Source: Brevibacillus sp. JNUCC-41
Lineage (GTDB): Bacteria; Bacillota; Bacilli; Bacillales; DSM-1321
Direction of reading: 5' to 3'
Assembly: GCF_014844095.1 (NCBI RefSeq)
Contig: NZ_CP062163.1
Location: 2,503,001 to 2,567,000, forward strand
Length of the DNA: 64,000 bases
Of this stretch, positions 38,264 to 47,785 are shown piece by piece; the first letter of the stretch is position 1; every line of letters begins with the position of its first letter. The notes beneath the pieces are model-generated. The model worked only from the letters and a program-made list of their open reading frames with translations, did no database searches and had not been told where the DNA came from. The position numbers and the translations under genes are program-made.

Positions 38264-41163
38264 TAAGTAAATCGATGACGACGAATAAATTGATGTCAAT
38301 AACTGAAGCTTTTATAAAAGTTGCGGAAGATAAGCAGGCGAAAGCGGCACTTTGTGAAAATGGCAGGCAAATTACTTATAAAGAATTAGATATTCTTTCA
38401 GATAATCTTGCTAAAAGGATCATTGATTTGGGGATTCAAGAAGAAACAATGATCGGGATTCCAAGCAAAAGGTCCATTGAACTGATCATCGGTATGCTTG
38501 CCATAATTAAGTCAGGCTGTTGCTATGTTCCGATAGACGAAAAGTACCCATTAAAAAGATTGGAATATATGCTTGCGGATACGGATATGAAGTTCTTTTT
38601 ATCGTTTAATGGCCAAGAAGGGAAGCTCCGTGAATTGGATATTGAGCCAATTCCATTTGAGATTAATGAACTAGGCAAGGAAGGGCACATCCCCGTTAAC
38701 CGTTCTTCGCAGAATGGTCTTGCATATGTTATCTATACATCAGGAACGACTGGAAAGCCAAAAGGGGTAATGATAGAGCAAAAGAGTGTAGTCAATTTAG
38801 TATTGAACTCTGAGATACTTGAAATAAACGAAAATAATAGAGTGGCTCAATTTTCCAACCCATGCTTTGACGCCGCAACTTTTGAGATATGGGGAGCTTT
38901 ATTGAATGGCGCAACTTTATTCTTGATGTCGAATGAGTTCACTTCTTTTGATGATTGGAGAGAAGCGATATCCGTTGGAAAGGTGGATGTAGCTTTTTTT
39001 ACGACAGGTCTTTTTAATGCAATGGTTGATGAGGATCCATTAATTTTTGAAGGATTAAAGAAAATTGTGGTTGGCGGAGATAAAATCTCGGTTTCCCATG
39101 TAAAAAGATTGAAGCAAACAATCGGTCATTTTTCCTTGATTAATGGGTATGGACCAACTGAATGCACGACTTTTGCCATTTGCCATGAGGTCGAAGACAA
39201 AGATGTCGATGTTATTCCTATTGGAAAGCCGTTAAGCAATGTAGCAATCAAGATTCTATCTGAAGAACAAGTAGAGGTAGTGGATGGGGAAGCAGGCGAG
39301 ATCTACATTGGCGGACAAGGGGTCATGAGAGGTTATTTAAATCAGCCGCAATTAACGGAACAAGCTTTGATCATGGATGATTTGAATCAGGCGAAGTGGT
39401 ACAAAACAGGTGATCATGGCGTCCGGTTACACAATGGTGAAATCCTGTACAAAGGCCGAAAAGACAGTCAAGTGAAAATTCGCGGCTTTAGAATTGAATT
39501 GAATGAAATTCAGGAAAAGCTTGATAAATACATGAAGATTGAAAGTTCAGTAGTTGCGGTTAAAAACATCAATGGTGAGAATTATGTTATCGCTTATTAC
39601 AAACATAAAGATGAAAAAGCGGTTGACGCTGAAAAGGATATTAAAGACTATCTGAGCAATGAATTGCCGAATTATATGATTCCCCATTTTTTTGTCAGAG
39701 TGGATGATTTCCCGCTTAATGCCAACGGTAAAGTGGATAAAGACAAATTATTGGATATGGATTTCATGCAAAATAAAACTTCCTTAACCAATCAAGAAAC
39801 TGGAAAGAAAAAAGAAGTATTGGAGATTTGGAAAAATGTATTAGGAAATCCAAGTCTAGGATTGGACGACAACTTCTTTGAAAATGGAGGCCATTCCATT
39901 TTAGCTACAAAACTGGTCTATGTAATGAAGGAAACCGTACTTCCTGAGGCCACTTTACAAGTATTATTGGAAAATAACACAGTCAATAAATTTGTTGAGG
40001 CACTTGAAGTCGATTCAGCGGGCAGCATGGAAGCAGTGATGGAAAAGGATTCCATTCTCACTCCAGCGTTGATGGAGAAAATAAGGGAAATATCCACTAA
40101 ACCAGTGGAGATTGAAAAAAATATAATGATTACAGGTGGAACAGGGTTTTTAGGGGCACATCTATTAAATAAATTGTTACTGGAAATGGAAGATGTCAAA
40201 ATCTATTGTTTGGTTAGATTTCCTTCAAGAAATAGATTGAAAGATACTTTAATGAAATATGGTCTTTGGCAGGATGATTTCGTAAGTAGAATCGTTGTAA
40301 TTGAAGGGGATCTTAGTAAGCATCAATTTGGTCTGGATGATATGACATATGAGAAATTAAGCAATGATGTTTCTCAAGTCTATCATGTCGGTGCCGAAAC
40401 GAATTTCTTCGAGCCATATAGCAAATCAAAGATTTCAAATGTGGATGGTGTAGTGGAGATGATTAAGTTTGCTTCATCATACACTCGGAAAAACATTTAT
40501 TATGCCTCAACGCTTTCTGTCTTGACCGGCGAAAGGAAATGGGACGAGGAAGACGAATTGGTTTACTCCCCCGATTTAATGATCGGGTACAGCCAGTCCA
40601 AATGGGTTGCCGAGAAATTGCTCCTTCAAGCAAGGGAACATGGACTGACCATCGATATTTTCCGATTAGGCAGGATTTCATCTAATTCAAACGGGGTTTG
40701 GAACGAGAAAGATATGTTGTACAAGGTTTTTGAATCATTTATTGAACAAAGGATATTGCCATTTAAAGAGGAAATTCATTTTGAATTGATGCCAGTCGAC
40801 TTTGTAAGTGAGTTCATTTACAAAATATCAAGATTGAATGCGGATCAAAAGCTCGGGATCTATCATATGTTCAATGATCAGAGGGTTTCAAGTGAATTCG
40901 TGACCTCCTTCTTCGAAAAAAATGAAATACCTTACTCCAACATGGATTTGGAAGAATGGTTACAATCATTAAAAGAAAAGACCCAATCTAACGAGATTCA
41001 TTCATTAAGTGCTTTGTCCCAGTTAATTGATGAATCAACAAAATTAAAAGAGTCGGAAATCCTGCAATCCAAAACCAAGAAGGAAATGGAATTGATATCA
41101 ATGAAAATGCCGGAAATCGATTCAGGGTATGTTGAAAGCTTCATGAAGTTCATGCTGAAATAA
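38260..41163 (+). CDS. NRPS 4: A-T-R termination module (module 7)
   Basis: A 967-aa protein. A about 10-495 (YVIYTSGTTGKPKG near 155), T with Ser546 (ENGGHS), and a C-terminal thioester reductase from about residue 620: nucleotide site MITGGTGFLGAHLL, ASTLSVLTGE, and catalytic YSQSK near 777. The A code reads DAFFVGGTFK, close to Val and Ile codes. The reductase uses NAD(P)H to release the chain as an aldehyde (or alcohol after a second reduction). No type I thioesterase is present. ATG 38260 overlaps the NRPS 3 stop. Confidence 0.92.
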   Translation: MISKSMTTNKLMSITEAFIKVAEDKQAKAALCENGRQITYKELDILSDNLAKRIIDLGIQEETMIGIPSKRSIELIIGMLAIIKSGCCYVPIDEKYPLKRLEYMLADTDMKFFLSFNGQEGKLRELDIEPIPFEINELGKEGHIPVNRSSQNGLAYVIYTSGTTGKPKGVMIEQKSVVNLVLNSEILEINENNRVAQFSNPCFDAATFEIWGALLNGATLFLMSNEFTSFDDWREAISVGKVDVAFFTTGLFNAMVDEDPLIFEGLKKIVVGGDKISVSHVKRLKQTIGHFSLINGYGPTECTTFAICHEVEDKDVDVIPIGKPLSNVAIKILSEEQVEVVDGEAGEIYIGGQGVMRGYLNQPQLTEQALIMDDLNQAKWYKTGDHGVRLHNGEILYKGRKDSQVKIRGFRIELNEIQEKLDKYMKIESSVVAVKNINGENYVIAYYKHKDEKAVDAEKDIKDYLSNELPNYMIPHFFVRVDDFPLNANGKVDKDKLLDMDFMQNKTSLTNQETGKKKEVLEIWKNVLGNPSLGLDDNFFENGGHSILATKLVYVMKETVLPEATLQVLLENNTVNKFVEALEVDSAGSMEAVMEKDSILTPALMEKIREISTKPVEIEKNIMITGGTGFLGAHLLNKLLLEMEDVKIYCLVRFPSRNRLKDTLMKYGLWQDDFVSRIVVIEGDLSKHQFGLDDMTYEKLSNDVSQVYHVGAETNFFEPYSKSKISNVDGVVEMIKFASSYTRKNIYYASTLSVLTGERKWDEEDELVYSPDLMIGYSQSKWVAEKLLLQAREHGLTIDIFRLGRISSNSNGVWNEKDMLYKVFESFIEQRILPFKEEIHFELMPVDFVSEFIYKISRLNADQKLGIYHMFNDQRVSSEFVTSFFEKNEIPYSNMDLEEWLQSLKEKTQSNEIHSLSALSQLIDESTKLKESEILQSKTKKEMELISMKMPEIDSGYVESFMKFMLK

Positions 41164-41182
41164 TCGATCCTGGAGAAGGGGG

Positions 41183-41914
41183 ATGGAAGGGCTGAAGAAG
41201 ACAATTTTTTGTTTCCCTTATGCAGGGGGAAGTGCATCTTTTTATAGGGAATGGAAATTTGATGATGATGTGATAGAGGTAGTCCCGCTGGAATACCCAG
41301 GACATGGCAGTAAATATAGTGAACCATTGTGTGACCATATGGCGGATTTGACGGATAAATTAATGAAAGAAATGGAAACGAAGCATCAAATGCATACACT
41401 GGGAAGCATATCTTTGTTTGGACATAGCATGGGTGCGATCGTTGCCTATGAAATTGCGGCAAAATTAGAAGAGAGACATGCTAAAAAAGTAGAGCATATA
41501 TTCATTTCAAGTAAATCGTCTCCAAATTATAAAGTAGATCAAATCGATTGCTCTAATGCAAAACGTTTAAAGCAATCGCTTGAAAAAATCGGGGGAACCA
41601 ACAAGGAACTCCTGGAAACCGAAGATTTCATGAATATATTCCTTCCGATAATCCAGTCGGACTTGAATGTTTTAGCCAACTATCACCATGAAATGAAGCG
41701 CAATAAAAAGGTGGGAAATAAAGCCGTTTTGCTTTTGGGCTCGGATGATTCCGTGACGAAGGAGAGTATCGAAAGCTGGAATGAATATATTGAACATATT
41801 GAAGGATTGCATATATTAAAGGGTGATCATTTCTATTTAAAGCAAAACCAAGATATTGTATTAAAAATCATTCAAGAGTATTTACTAAGAAGTCGTTGTG
41901 AAATTCTGATTTAG
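41183..41914 (+). CDS. Type II (external) thioesterase
   Basis: A 243-aa alpha/beta hydrolase of the GrsT/SrfAD type. It has FCFPYAGGSASFY at the start, EYPGHGSK, the nucleophile elbow LFGHSMGAIVAYE near residue 77, and the catalytic His in KGDHFYL near 215. Such enzymes hydrolyse mis-primed or stalled thioesters from carrier domains. That may matter here because two modules are charged in trans. The gene is 19 bases after NRPS 4 and is the last of the operon. Confidence 0.9.
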   Translation: MEGLKKTIFCFPYAGGSASFYREWKFDDDVIEVVPLEYPGHGSKYSEPLCDHMADLTDKLMKEMETKHQMHTLGSISLFGHSMGAIVAYEIAAKLEERHAKKVEHIFISSKSSPNYKVDQIDCSNAKRLKQSLEKIGGTNKELLETEDFMNIFLPIIQSDLNVLANYHHEMKRNKKVGNKAVLLLGSDDSVTKESIESWNEYIEHIEGLHILKGDHFYLKQNQDIVLKIIQEYLLRSRCEILI

Positions 41915-41969
41915 GTATATGCAATTGTTTGTGAAATCGGATTAGGAATAATTAATGTAAAAAGAATAT

Positions 41970-42064
41970 GACCCAAAAGTGTTCGGATCATGACTCTAGA
42001 ATTATGGATTATATCCAGATTTTAAAGATGAAATGATTTCAGACACTTTTGGGTCCTTTTTTTC
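41970..42064. terminator. Inverted repeat with T-run at the right end of the NRPS operon
   Basis: Arms of 13 bases (GACCCAAAAGTGT at 41970-41982 and its complement at 42043-42055) enclose about 60 bases with only patchy pairing. CTTTTTTTT follows. It can terminate the NRPS operon, but the large loop and long arms also suit a small MITE-like element. The rest of 41915-42394 shows no gene. Confidence 0.6.
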
Positions 42065-42394
42065 TATCTAAGCTATAATGCGACTTTGGTTTTTAAGCTG
42101 GTTATTAATGCGCTAGACACAATTTATTCAAATCATGTATATTATCATGTAAGGCTCAAATTGGAGCAATAAAATCTCTAAAGTTAAAGGGGAACAATTA
42201 TCATTGGTTGATATTGTTATTTTCAGCCAGTATGTTGGGGGATATGATTAAACATTGACTCATAACGGTACGAAAAATTTACCTTTGATATAAAGAATAT
42301 GAAGCGAAAAAAATGATCCAAATAGTTTTTTTGAAAGAACGGATCTCTATACAGATTTTCATGTTTAATTAGAAAAAAAGAAGGGTTGACGCAA

Positions 42395-43411
42395 TTGATA
42401 ACAACGACCAAATTTTATAAGAAAAAACGATGGATGATTCCCATCTCTATCATGATCATTCCAATTATCTTTGTATTAATAATGGGGAATTTCACACCGG
42501 TACTTAATACCTTTATGATCAAGCAGCTTTTCGAAGCTGATTCTTTTGCATCTCCTAAAAACATTGAGATAATTAAGGAACAGGTTCATGTCGAAAAAGA
42601 TTTAACTTATGATAAGCATGGAATGGATAATAGTATTTTAGATATCTATTATCCCAAAAATATGAATAAACCACTCCCCGTTATCATGTGGATACACGGA
42701 GGTGCGTTTGTATCAGGCAGTAAAGAACAAACAAAAGAATATGGAATGGCATTAGCCAATGAGGGATATGTCGTGGCAAATATAAACTATGCGATTGCAC
42801 CAGGACAAAAATATCCCGGTCCAATTCTGCAAGCCAACCAAGCCCTCAAGTATTTACAGGAGAATATCGCAAAATACGGTGGTGATATGAATACTCTATT
42901 TATCGGGGGGGACTCAGCTGGTGCGCAAATCGCTAGTCAAACCGTTGCGTTAATAACGAATGAAGCACTGGCAAAGTCAATGGATATTCAACCTTCAATT
43001 GATAAAGAACAGTTAAAAGGTGCACTTTTATATTGTGGGATTTATAACATGGACGAAATGGGTACTCAGTCTTCTCCGGTGATAAAAAAGGGGATCGACT
43101 CGGTGTTTTGGGCATATACAGGGCAAAAGGATTATAAAGCTTTCGCTAGACTGAATGAGATGTCTACAGTTAAACATATAACATCATATTACCCTCCTAC
43201 CTTTTTGACAGTTGGAGATGCGGATCCACTAGCACCACAATCAGCAGAACTTATAGACGTTCTTGAAAAACAAGGAGTGGAAATAGAAAGTGTTCTATTT
43301 GATGGAACAAATACGGACTTAGGTCATGAATACCAATTTGATTTTACCATCCCGCATGCTGAACAAACTTTTGAGCAAACCATTCAATTCTTAAAGGAAC
43401 ATAGTGAATGA
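42395..43411 (+). CDS. Membrane-anchored alpha/beta hydrolase (esterase/lipase family)
   Basis: A 338-aa hydrolase with an N-terminal hydrophobic anchor (about residues 11-33, after KKKRW), so probably on the outer membrane face or secreted. Catalytic features are the oxyanion motif MWIHGGAFVSG, the nucleophile elbow IGGDSAGAQIAS, Asp in VGDADPLAP and His in LGHEYQF, typical of the BD-FAE/HSL-like group. TTG 42395 is preferred because AAGAAGGG lies 9 bases before it. It is not part of the NRPS operon (terminator between), though hydrolysis of a secreted ester cannot be excluded. Substrate unknown. Confidence 0.8.
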   Translation: MITTTKFYKKKRWMIPISIMIIPIIFVLIMGNFTPVLNTFMIKQLFEADSFASPKNIEIIKEQVHVEKDLTYDKHGMDNSILDIYYPKNMNKPLPVIMWIHGGAFVSGSKEQTKEYGMALANEGYVVANINYAIAPGQKYPGPILQANQALKYLQENIAKYGGDMNTLFIGGDSAGAQIASQTVALITNEALAKSMDIQPSIDKEQLKGALLYCGIYNMDEMGTQSSPVIKKGIDSVFWAYTGQKDYKAFARLNEMSTVKHITSYYPPTFLTVGDADPLAPQSAELIDVLEKQGVEIESVLFDGTNTDLGHEYQFDFTIPHAEQTFEQTIQFLKEHSE

Positions 43412-43536
43412 TTTTTTTGCTATATGATATTCAATTCGGTGAATTTCATCATTATCAGGCTAATATGTTAGTGTAACTGATTATACCCTATACATTTAGG
43501 GGTATTGCGATAATCCTTATATTAGAATTGCCACCT

Positions 43537-43583
43537 AAAAAACGAAATCCCCTGTTTCATTCATGCAGGGGATTTCGTTTTTT
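43537..43583. terminator. Bidirectional rho-independent terminator
   Basis: Arms AACGAAATCCCCTG (43541-43554) and complement (43566-43579) with an 11-base loop, an A-run before and a T-run after. It ends the esterase gene and could also stop minus-strand transcripts from the permease gene. Confidence 0.85.
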
Positions 43584-43869
43584 TATAAACAAGCGAGGTT
43601 GTGAAAGCAATAACCAGCAATAGAAAGAGGGAAGAACATTGCTTATAAACTGAAAATATTTGTTTCCTTTTCAACTGTTAGAGTAGGTTGATACGTCTTC
43701 GATAGATGCAGTTGCATATTTAGAGCATTAGCTTTCCCGCTTATCAAGCTATTTTGGGATGAGATTAAAGTAAGATATCGTACTTTATCGATCATCATCC
43801 GCTATGTCGATCGATTTAGGATTATTTAAAATCAATCTACCCTGTTTAGGAACACAGGAGTACATTAAG
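43584..43869. other. Non-coding gap between esterase terminator and permease 3' end
   Basis: I see no convincing gene or terminator here. A plus-strand frame at 43804-44085 is mostly antisense to the permease and has no family likeness, so it is not called. Confidence 0.4.
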
Positions 43870-45261
43870 CTAAATGAGAAACATCGCGACAATTGTAGTG
43901 ACTGCCAAACCAATGGTTACCGGAAGCAGGTTCCGGCGTGCAAGTTCAAAGGGACTGACGTTACATATTGCAGCGGCAGGTATCAATGCCCATGGAATCA
44001 GGGTACCTCCGCCAACCCAAATCGCGGTTATTTGCCCGAGTGCAGTCAAGGTGGCGGTTCCGCTTCCGATTGCCGTTCCAAATAGTTTGGCGACAGACCC
44101 TGCTAAAGAAATGCCTGAGAAGCCCGATCCATCCAAGCCAGTGATGGCACCGATGCCCGTTAATGTGACGGCGGCTATTTCTTTCGTTAAAGGAACGGAG
44201 GCCGCTAAGGCGGCACCGAGGTCATTGACGATGCCGAGTGATGTTTTTGGTAAGTAGTCCCCGATGATCTGGTTGAATCCCGAATCACCTAAATAGAAGA
44301 ATGCTGCGATTGGAATCACAGGTCCGAATACCTTGAAGCCAAATTGAAAACCCTGAATCAAATAGGCCGTTGATTTTTCCAGTCCTTGCTGTTTATGTGC
44401 GACAAGGGATAAAATCAGCAAGATGAAAACGGCTGTACCGCCAACCAACGCCGTGGCATCTCCGCCTTGCAACTTCAAAACCGACAATGCCACAACATCC
44501 AACAGAAAGGCAATCGGAATGAAAACGGCAAAAAACTTCTTTTGTCCCAGTGTTAGCAAATCTTCACTGATTGTCTGATCTTGGACGATGCCCTCATTAT
44601 CCGCCGCCTTGATTCTTCCAAGCTTCATATCCCGCTTTAAAAGGATAAAGGCGGAGAGGGTGGTGACGACCCCCATTGTAATGACAAGGGGAATGCTTGC
44701 AGCGATGACATCTCCTACTGGTATGGAAGCGGCATCCCCCGTTAGTTTAGGAGCAGCTTGAATGATGAAGTCCCCTGATAATGCGATTCCATGACCAAAA
44801 AGGTTCATCGCCATCGCCACGCCAAGAGCAGGTAAGCCAGCCCGTAAGGCAACGGGGAGCAGGACTGCCCCAAGTAAGGCAACGGCAGGTGATGGCCAGA
44901 AAAACCAAGATATGATCATCATGACGATTCCAATTACCCAAAAGGCAAGTGTAGGATTCTTAATGAATTTCGCAAACGGTGCAATCATGACATCATTAAT
45001 GCCGGACCTCGTTAAAACCGTACTCATGGCAACGATGATTGAAATGATTAAAATCGTTGACATTAATTCCGTGATTGCGAAAATGAAACTGTTGAATATC
45101 CCGCTTATGGAAGAGGCTAAACTGTCTGTAGCCACTAAAGCCAATAGGAATATACCAATTATGCAGATGAGGGTAGTATCACGACGTTTTACCATAAACC
45201 CGATTATCAATGCAATAAATACAACATAAATCCAATGGAGTGCCGTTAATTCCATCTCCAT
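43870..45261 (-). CDS. Multi-spanning permease of the ion transporter superfamily
   Basis: A 463-aa membrane protein with about 12 hydrophobic segments and glycine-rich re-entrant-like stretches (DGSGFSGISLAGSVAKLFGTA, FFWPSPAVALLGAV). It looks like GntP/CitM/DcuC-type organic anion carriers, but I cannot place it in a characterised family. ATG 45261 follows GAGGGGGAC on the minus strand. It stands alone, divergent from the C45 hydrolase gene; a shared substrate theme with the downstream acid-catabolism genes is possible. No terminator is obvious. Confidence 0.7.
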   Translation of the reverse strand: MEMELTALHWIYVVFIALIIGFMVKRRDTTLICIIGIFLLALVATDSLASSISGIFNSFIFAITELMSTILIISIIVAMSTVLTRSGINDVMIAPFAKFIKNPTLAFWVIGIVMMIISWFFWPSPAVALLGAVLLPVALRAGLPALGVAMAMNLFGHGIALSGDFIIQAAPKLTGDAASIPVGDVIAASIPLVITMGVVTTLSAFILLKRDMKLGRIKAADNEGIVQDQTISEDLLTLGQKKFFAVFIPIAFLLDVVALSVLKLQGGDATALVGGTAVFILLILSLVAHKQQGLEKSTAYLIQGFQFGFKVFGPVIPIAAFFYLGDSGFNQIIGDYLPKTSLGIVNDLGAALAASVPLTKEIAAVTLTGIGAITGLDGSGFSGISLAGSVAKLFGTAIGSGTATLTALGQITAIWVGGGTLIPWALIPAAAICNVSPFELARRNLLPVTIGLAVTTIVAMFLI

Positions 45262-45701
45262 GATCCGTCCCCCTCATAAATGTGCCTAGTTACAGATTAT
45301 GAGGGAGGTACGGGGTGGTGAGTTGTTTCAAAAATTTTAAAGCTTATCTCATTTTCAACTTATGATGTAAATAACGAGTTTAAGAGGAGTATACTTGGTC
45401 AGAGTATTTTTTCTTTTGCTTAAGACTTTTCAAAGTTTTGCAAATAGAACTTAATAAGCAATACAATAAAAAGCTTGTTGTGGATGGTTAATAGGGAGCT
45501 AAGATTAAGTCTGCAACTATCTTAACTAACACCGTAATATCAATTATTTTGAAATTGATATTCCGTAATTGCAATAGCCCTATCTGGTCTTCTTATCTGA
45601 ACTACTGACATGTGAAAATTAAATGCTTATCTTCTTTATTTTCAACAATACTTCAAGTATCCTTAATTTGAATAGCAACTACTGTAAATGAGGGATAAGC
45701 C
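45262..45701. other. Divergent control region (permease / C45 hydrolase)
   Basis: About 440 AT-rich bases between divergent genes. It must contain promoters for both, but I could not pick a clear -35/-10 pair. No RNA gene or repeat was recognised. Confidence 0.4.
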
Positions 45702-46766
45702 GTGAAGCAAATATATAGTAATGTCATACAATTTCGGGGTACACATTATGAGTTTGGATACATGCAAGGGGAGGAATTAAAAGATTCACTAACGGTAAAA
45801 AATCGTGAAGATCAGTGGAAGATCAGGCAGCCGCGGTTTACGGTTGAGGAAGAAGAGGTCAAGAAAGCAATTACACAATTCGCCCCTGGAGTTTGGGAAG
45901 AATTACTGGGGTTGCAGGAAGCGTTGAAATGGCCAATTGACCGCGTACTGCAAGAGTTCGGTGGATACCGATTGGATTATGTTCGGTCGGGCTGCTCCAT
46001 CATGACTGGCGATGATTATCTCATTCGCAATTATGATTACCACCCAAAGACCTATGAAGGACGCTATGTTTTATTCCAGCCAACCGATCAAGGGTATGCA
46101 AGCATCGGCCCGAGTCAGAGAGGGACAGGCCGGATGGATGGAATGAATGAAAAAGGTTTGGTGATAGGCTATAATTTCATGAATCGCAAGAACCCTGGTG
46201 ATGGTTTCATTTGCTGCATGATTGGCAGATTGATTGTTGAATCTTGTGCAAACGTACAGGAAGCGGTCGCGATGTTGAAGGAAATCCCGCATCGTCATTC
46301 CTTCACTTACGTCGTCTATGATAAAAGCGGAAGTACCTATATCGTTGAAACCTCTCCGAGAAATGTAGAGGTGCGCACGTCAAATGCCTGTACAAATCAC
46401 TTTGAAATCATGAAAAATGAGAACCGTAACCATCTTATCGATTCGAGGCGCCGATTGGAGATCATCCAAGATCATGAAGGGAGACTTTCATCTGCCTACG
46501 ATGCTTACAGATTGTTTAATGATACCAATCAAGGTGTATTCTCGGATTTATATAGCAGCTGGGCGGGAACGATTCATACTTCCGCTTATTTACCTAACGA
46601 AATGAAAGCTTGGATTGCCTTGGGGGGGAACCAGGAGCCGACTTCAATAGATTTTGCGAAATGGCTCGAAGGGGAAAATGTTGAGCTAGAACGAATCAGA
46701 GGTGTGGTTGATACGGATATTCCCTTCGTGCATATGGATGAGGGAGCGAATTGGTTTCGGGATTGA
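45702..46766 (+). CDS. C45-family autoproteolytic acyltransferase/hydrolase
   Basis: A 354-aa Ntn-type hydrolase related to fungal isopenicillin-N acyltransferase and bacterial homologues. The likely nucleophile after self-cleavage is Cys98 in VRSGCSIMTGDD, followed by the family strand YLIRNYDYHP. GRMDGMNEKGLVIGYNF and TYVVYDKSGSTYIVE are further landmarks. GTG 45702 follows GAGGGATAAGC. These enzymes cleave or form amide bonds; natural substrates in Bacillus are mostly unknown. It is near, but not coupled to, the IclR regulator gene. Confidence 0.85.
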   Translation: MKQIYSNVIQFRGTHYEFGYMQGEELKDSLTVKNREDQWKIRQPRFTVEEEEVKKAITQFAPGVWEELLGLQEALKWPIDRVLQEFGGYRLDYVRSGCSIMTGDDYLIRNYDYHPKTYEGRYVLFQPTDQGYASIGPSQRGTGRMDGMNEKGLVIGYNFMNRKNPGDGFICCMIGRLIVESCANVQEAVAMLKEIPHRHSFTYVVYDKSGSTYIVETSPRNVEVRTSNACTNHFEIMKNENRNHLIDSRRRLEIIQDHEGRLSSAYDAYRLFNDTNQGVFSDLYSSWAGTIHTSAYLPNEMKAWIALGGNQEPTSIDFAKWLEGENVELERIRGVVDTDIPFVHMDEGANWFRD

Positions 46767-46887
46767 GCGTATTATGGAAAGCCCTCGTTGGGTAAATGAT
46801 GCTGGAATTAACATACATAATATAAGTGAAGTACATTTAAATGGCCAAGAATCAGTTGGTGAATAATTGTAAAAGAGGGGACATTTA

Positions 46888-47646
46888 ATGGATGAAAATG
46901 AAAGTTTAAAAGGGTCAAGAACAGTTCAACGGTCAATTAATATAATGAACTGCTTTACTTTGGAAGAGCCAGAATTATCCTTAACGGAAATCTCGAATAA
47001 GATAGATTTGGCGAAATCAACAACTTCCAGACTATTGGATACACTAGTACAAAATGGTCTTCTGCAAAAAAAATTCTCCAATTCAAAATATCAGTTTGGC
47101 TATAAAATGTATCAGTTTGGTCGTATTGCAGAAAATACCATTTCATTTGAAATAACGGAACTTGCAAAACCATTCATGAAGAAGCTAAGAAATGAAATTG
47201 GAGAATCAGTAAGTTTATATATGCTTGAAAATAAAGAACGAAGGTGTATTGCACGATACGGAAGTAATCAATCAATCCGTCATGTAGTAAGTATCGGAGA
47301 GGCACTTCCATTGGAGAAAGGTTCAGGTGGGAAGGCATTATTGGCTTTTCAGTCTCCGGCGTTTGTTGAATCAATTCTAAAAAACTTAGATTCCGAAGCA
47401 TTACGAATCAGTCTATCAGGCGAATTGCCAATTATTCAAAAGGAATCTATTGCTATGAGTTTAGACGAAAGAGGAGCCGGAGTTAATTCAGTTGCATCAC
47501 CTATTTTTGGAAAGGATCAAGAAGTGAATTTTTGTCTGTGCGTATCTGGGCCAAGTACAAGATTTACGCAAGCTATAATCGATTCAATTAAAAATGAAGT
47601 GAAGATGAATGCTTTAAAGATTTCGGAATGTTTTAATGACCAATAA
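46888..47646 (+). CDS. IclR-family transcriptional regulator
   Basis: A 252-aa regulator. The N-terminal winged helix (TVQRSINIMNCF, LSLTEISNKIDLAKSTTSRLLDTLVQNGLLQ) is followed by a GAF-like effector domain (from about residue 90; IGESVSLYMLEN, SIGEALPLEKGSGGKALLAF, RGAGVNSVASPIFG). It lies upstream of a CoA-transferase/HMG-CoA lyase operon, with two IclR-type inverted repeats just after that operon's promoter. It is therefore the likely repressor of the operon, released by a pathway acid. Confidence 0.9.
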   Translation: MDENESLKGSRTVQRSINIMNCFTLEEPELSLTEISNKIDLAKSTTSRLLDTLVQNGLLQKKFSNSKYQFGYKMYQFGRIAENTISFEITELAKPFMKKLRNEIGESVSLYMLENKERRCIARYGSNQSIRHVVSIGEALPLEKGSGGKALLAFQSPAFVESILKNLDSEALRISLSGELPIIQKESIAMSLDERGAGVNSVASPIFGKDQEVNFCLCVSGPSTRFTQAIIDSIKNEVKMNALKISECFNDQ

Positions 47647-47676
47647 GAATAGCCACATTGTGGACAAGTTGTATTG

Positions 47677-47708
47677 ACAGCGCCTTTTTACTGGGCGCTG
47701 TTTTTTAT
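47677..47708 (+). terminator. Terminator of the IclR gene
   Basis: Arms ACAGCGCC and GGCGCTGT (8 bp) with a 9-base loop, followed by a T-run. It separates the regulator from the catabolic operon. Confidence 0.85.
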
Positions 47709-47745
47709 TTTAGTAATCAAAAGACAGAATTTTTTAATTTTTTTC

Positions 47746-47774
47746 GTGACAGATAAAAGTGGCTTTGTTATAAT
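47746..47774 (+). promoter_or_regulatory. Sigma-A promoter of the CoA-transferase operon
   Basis: GTGACA (47746-47751), a 17-base spacer and a perfect TATAAT (47769-47774). The start point would fall near 47781, just before the inverted repeats. Confidence 0.75.
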
Positions 47775-47785
47775 TCATTCATAAA

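Noticed and set aside
40060-41163. Type I thioesterase or macrolactamising domain at the end of NRPS 4
   Set aside because: The domain has a TGGTGFLG nucleotide site and YSQSK, so it is a reductase; the only thioesterase is the separate type II enzyme.
16434-41914. NRPS locus as a catechol siderophore system because of the Fur-like motif
   Set aside because: No dihydroxybenzoate genes, no hydroxamate enzymes, no siderophore uptake genes, and the loading A domain reads Thr. Iron control remains possible but a siderophore is not supported.
43804-44257. Plus-strand frames overlapping the permease end
   Set aside because: Antisense to the permease, no ribosome site for a sensible protein, Cys-rich composition arises from the opposite strand.
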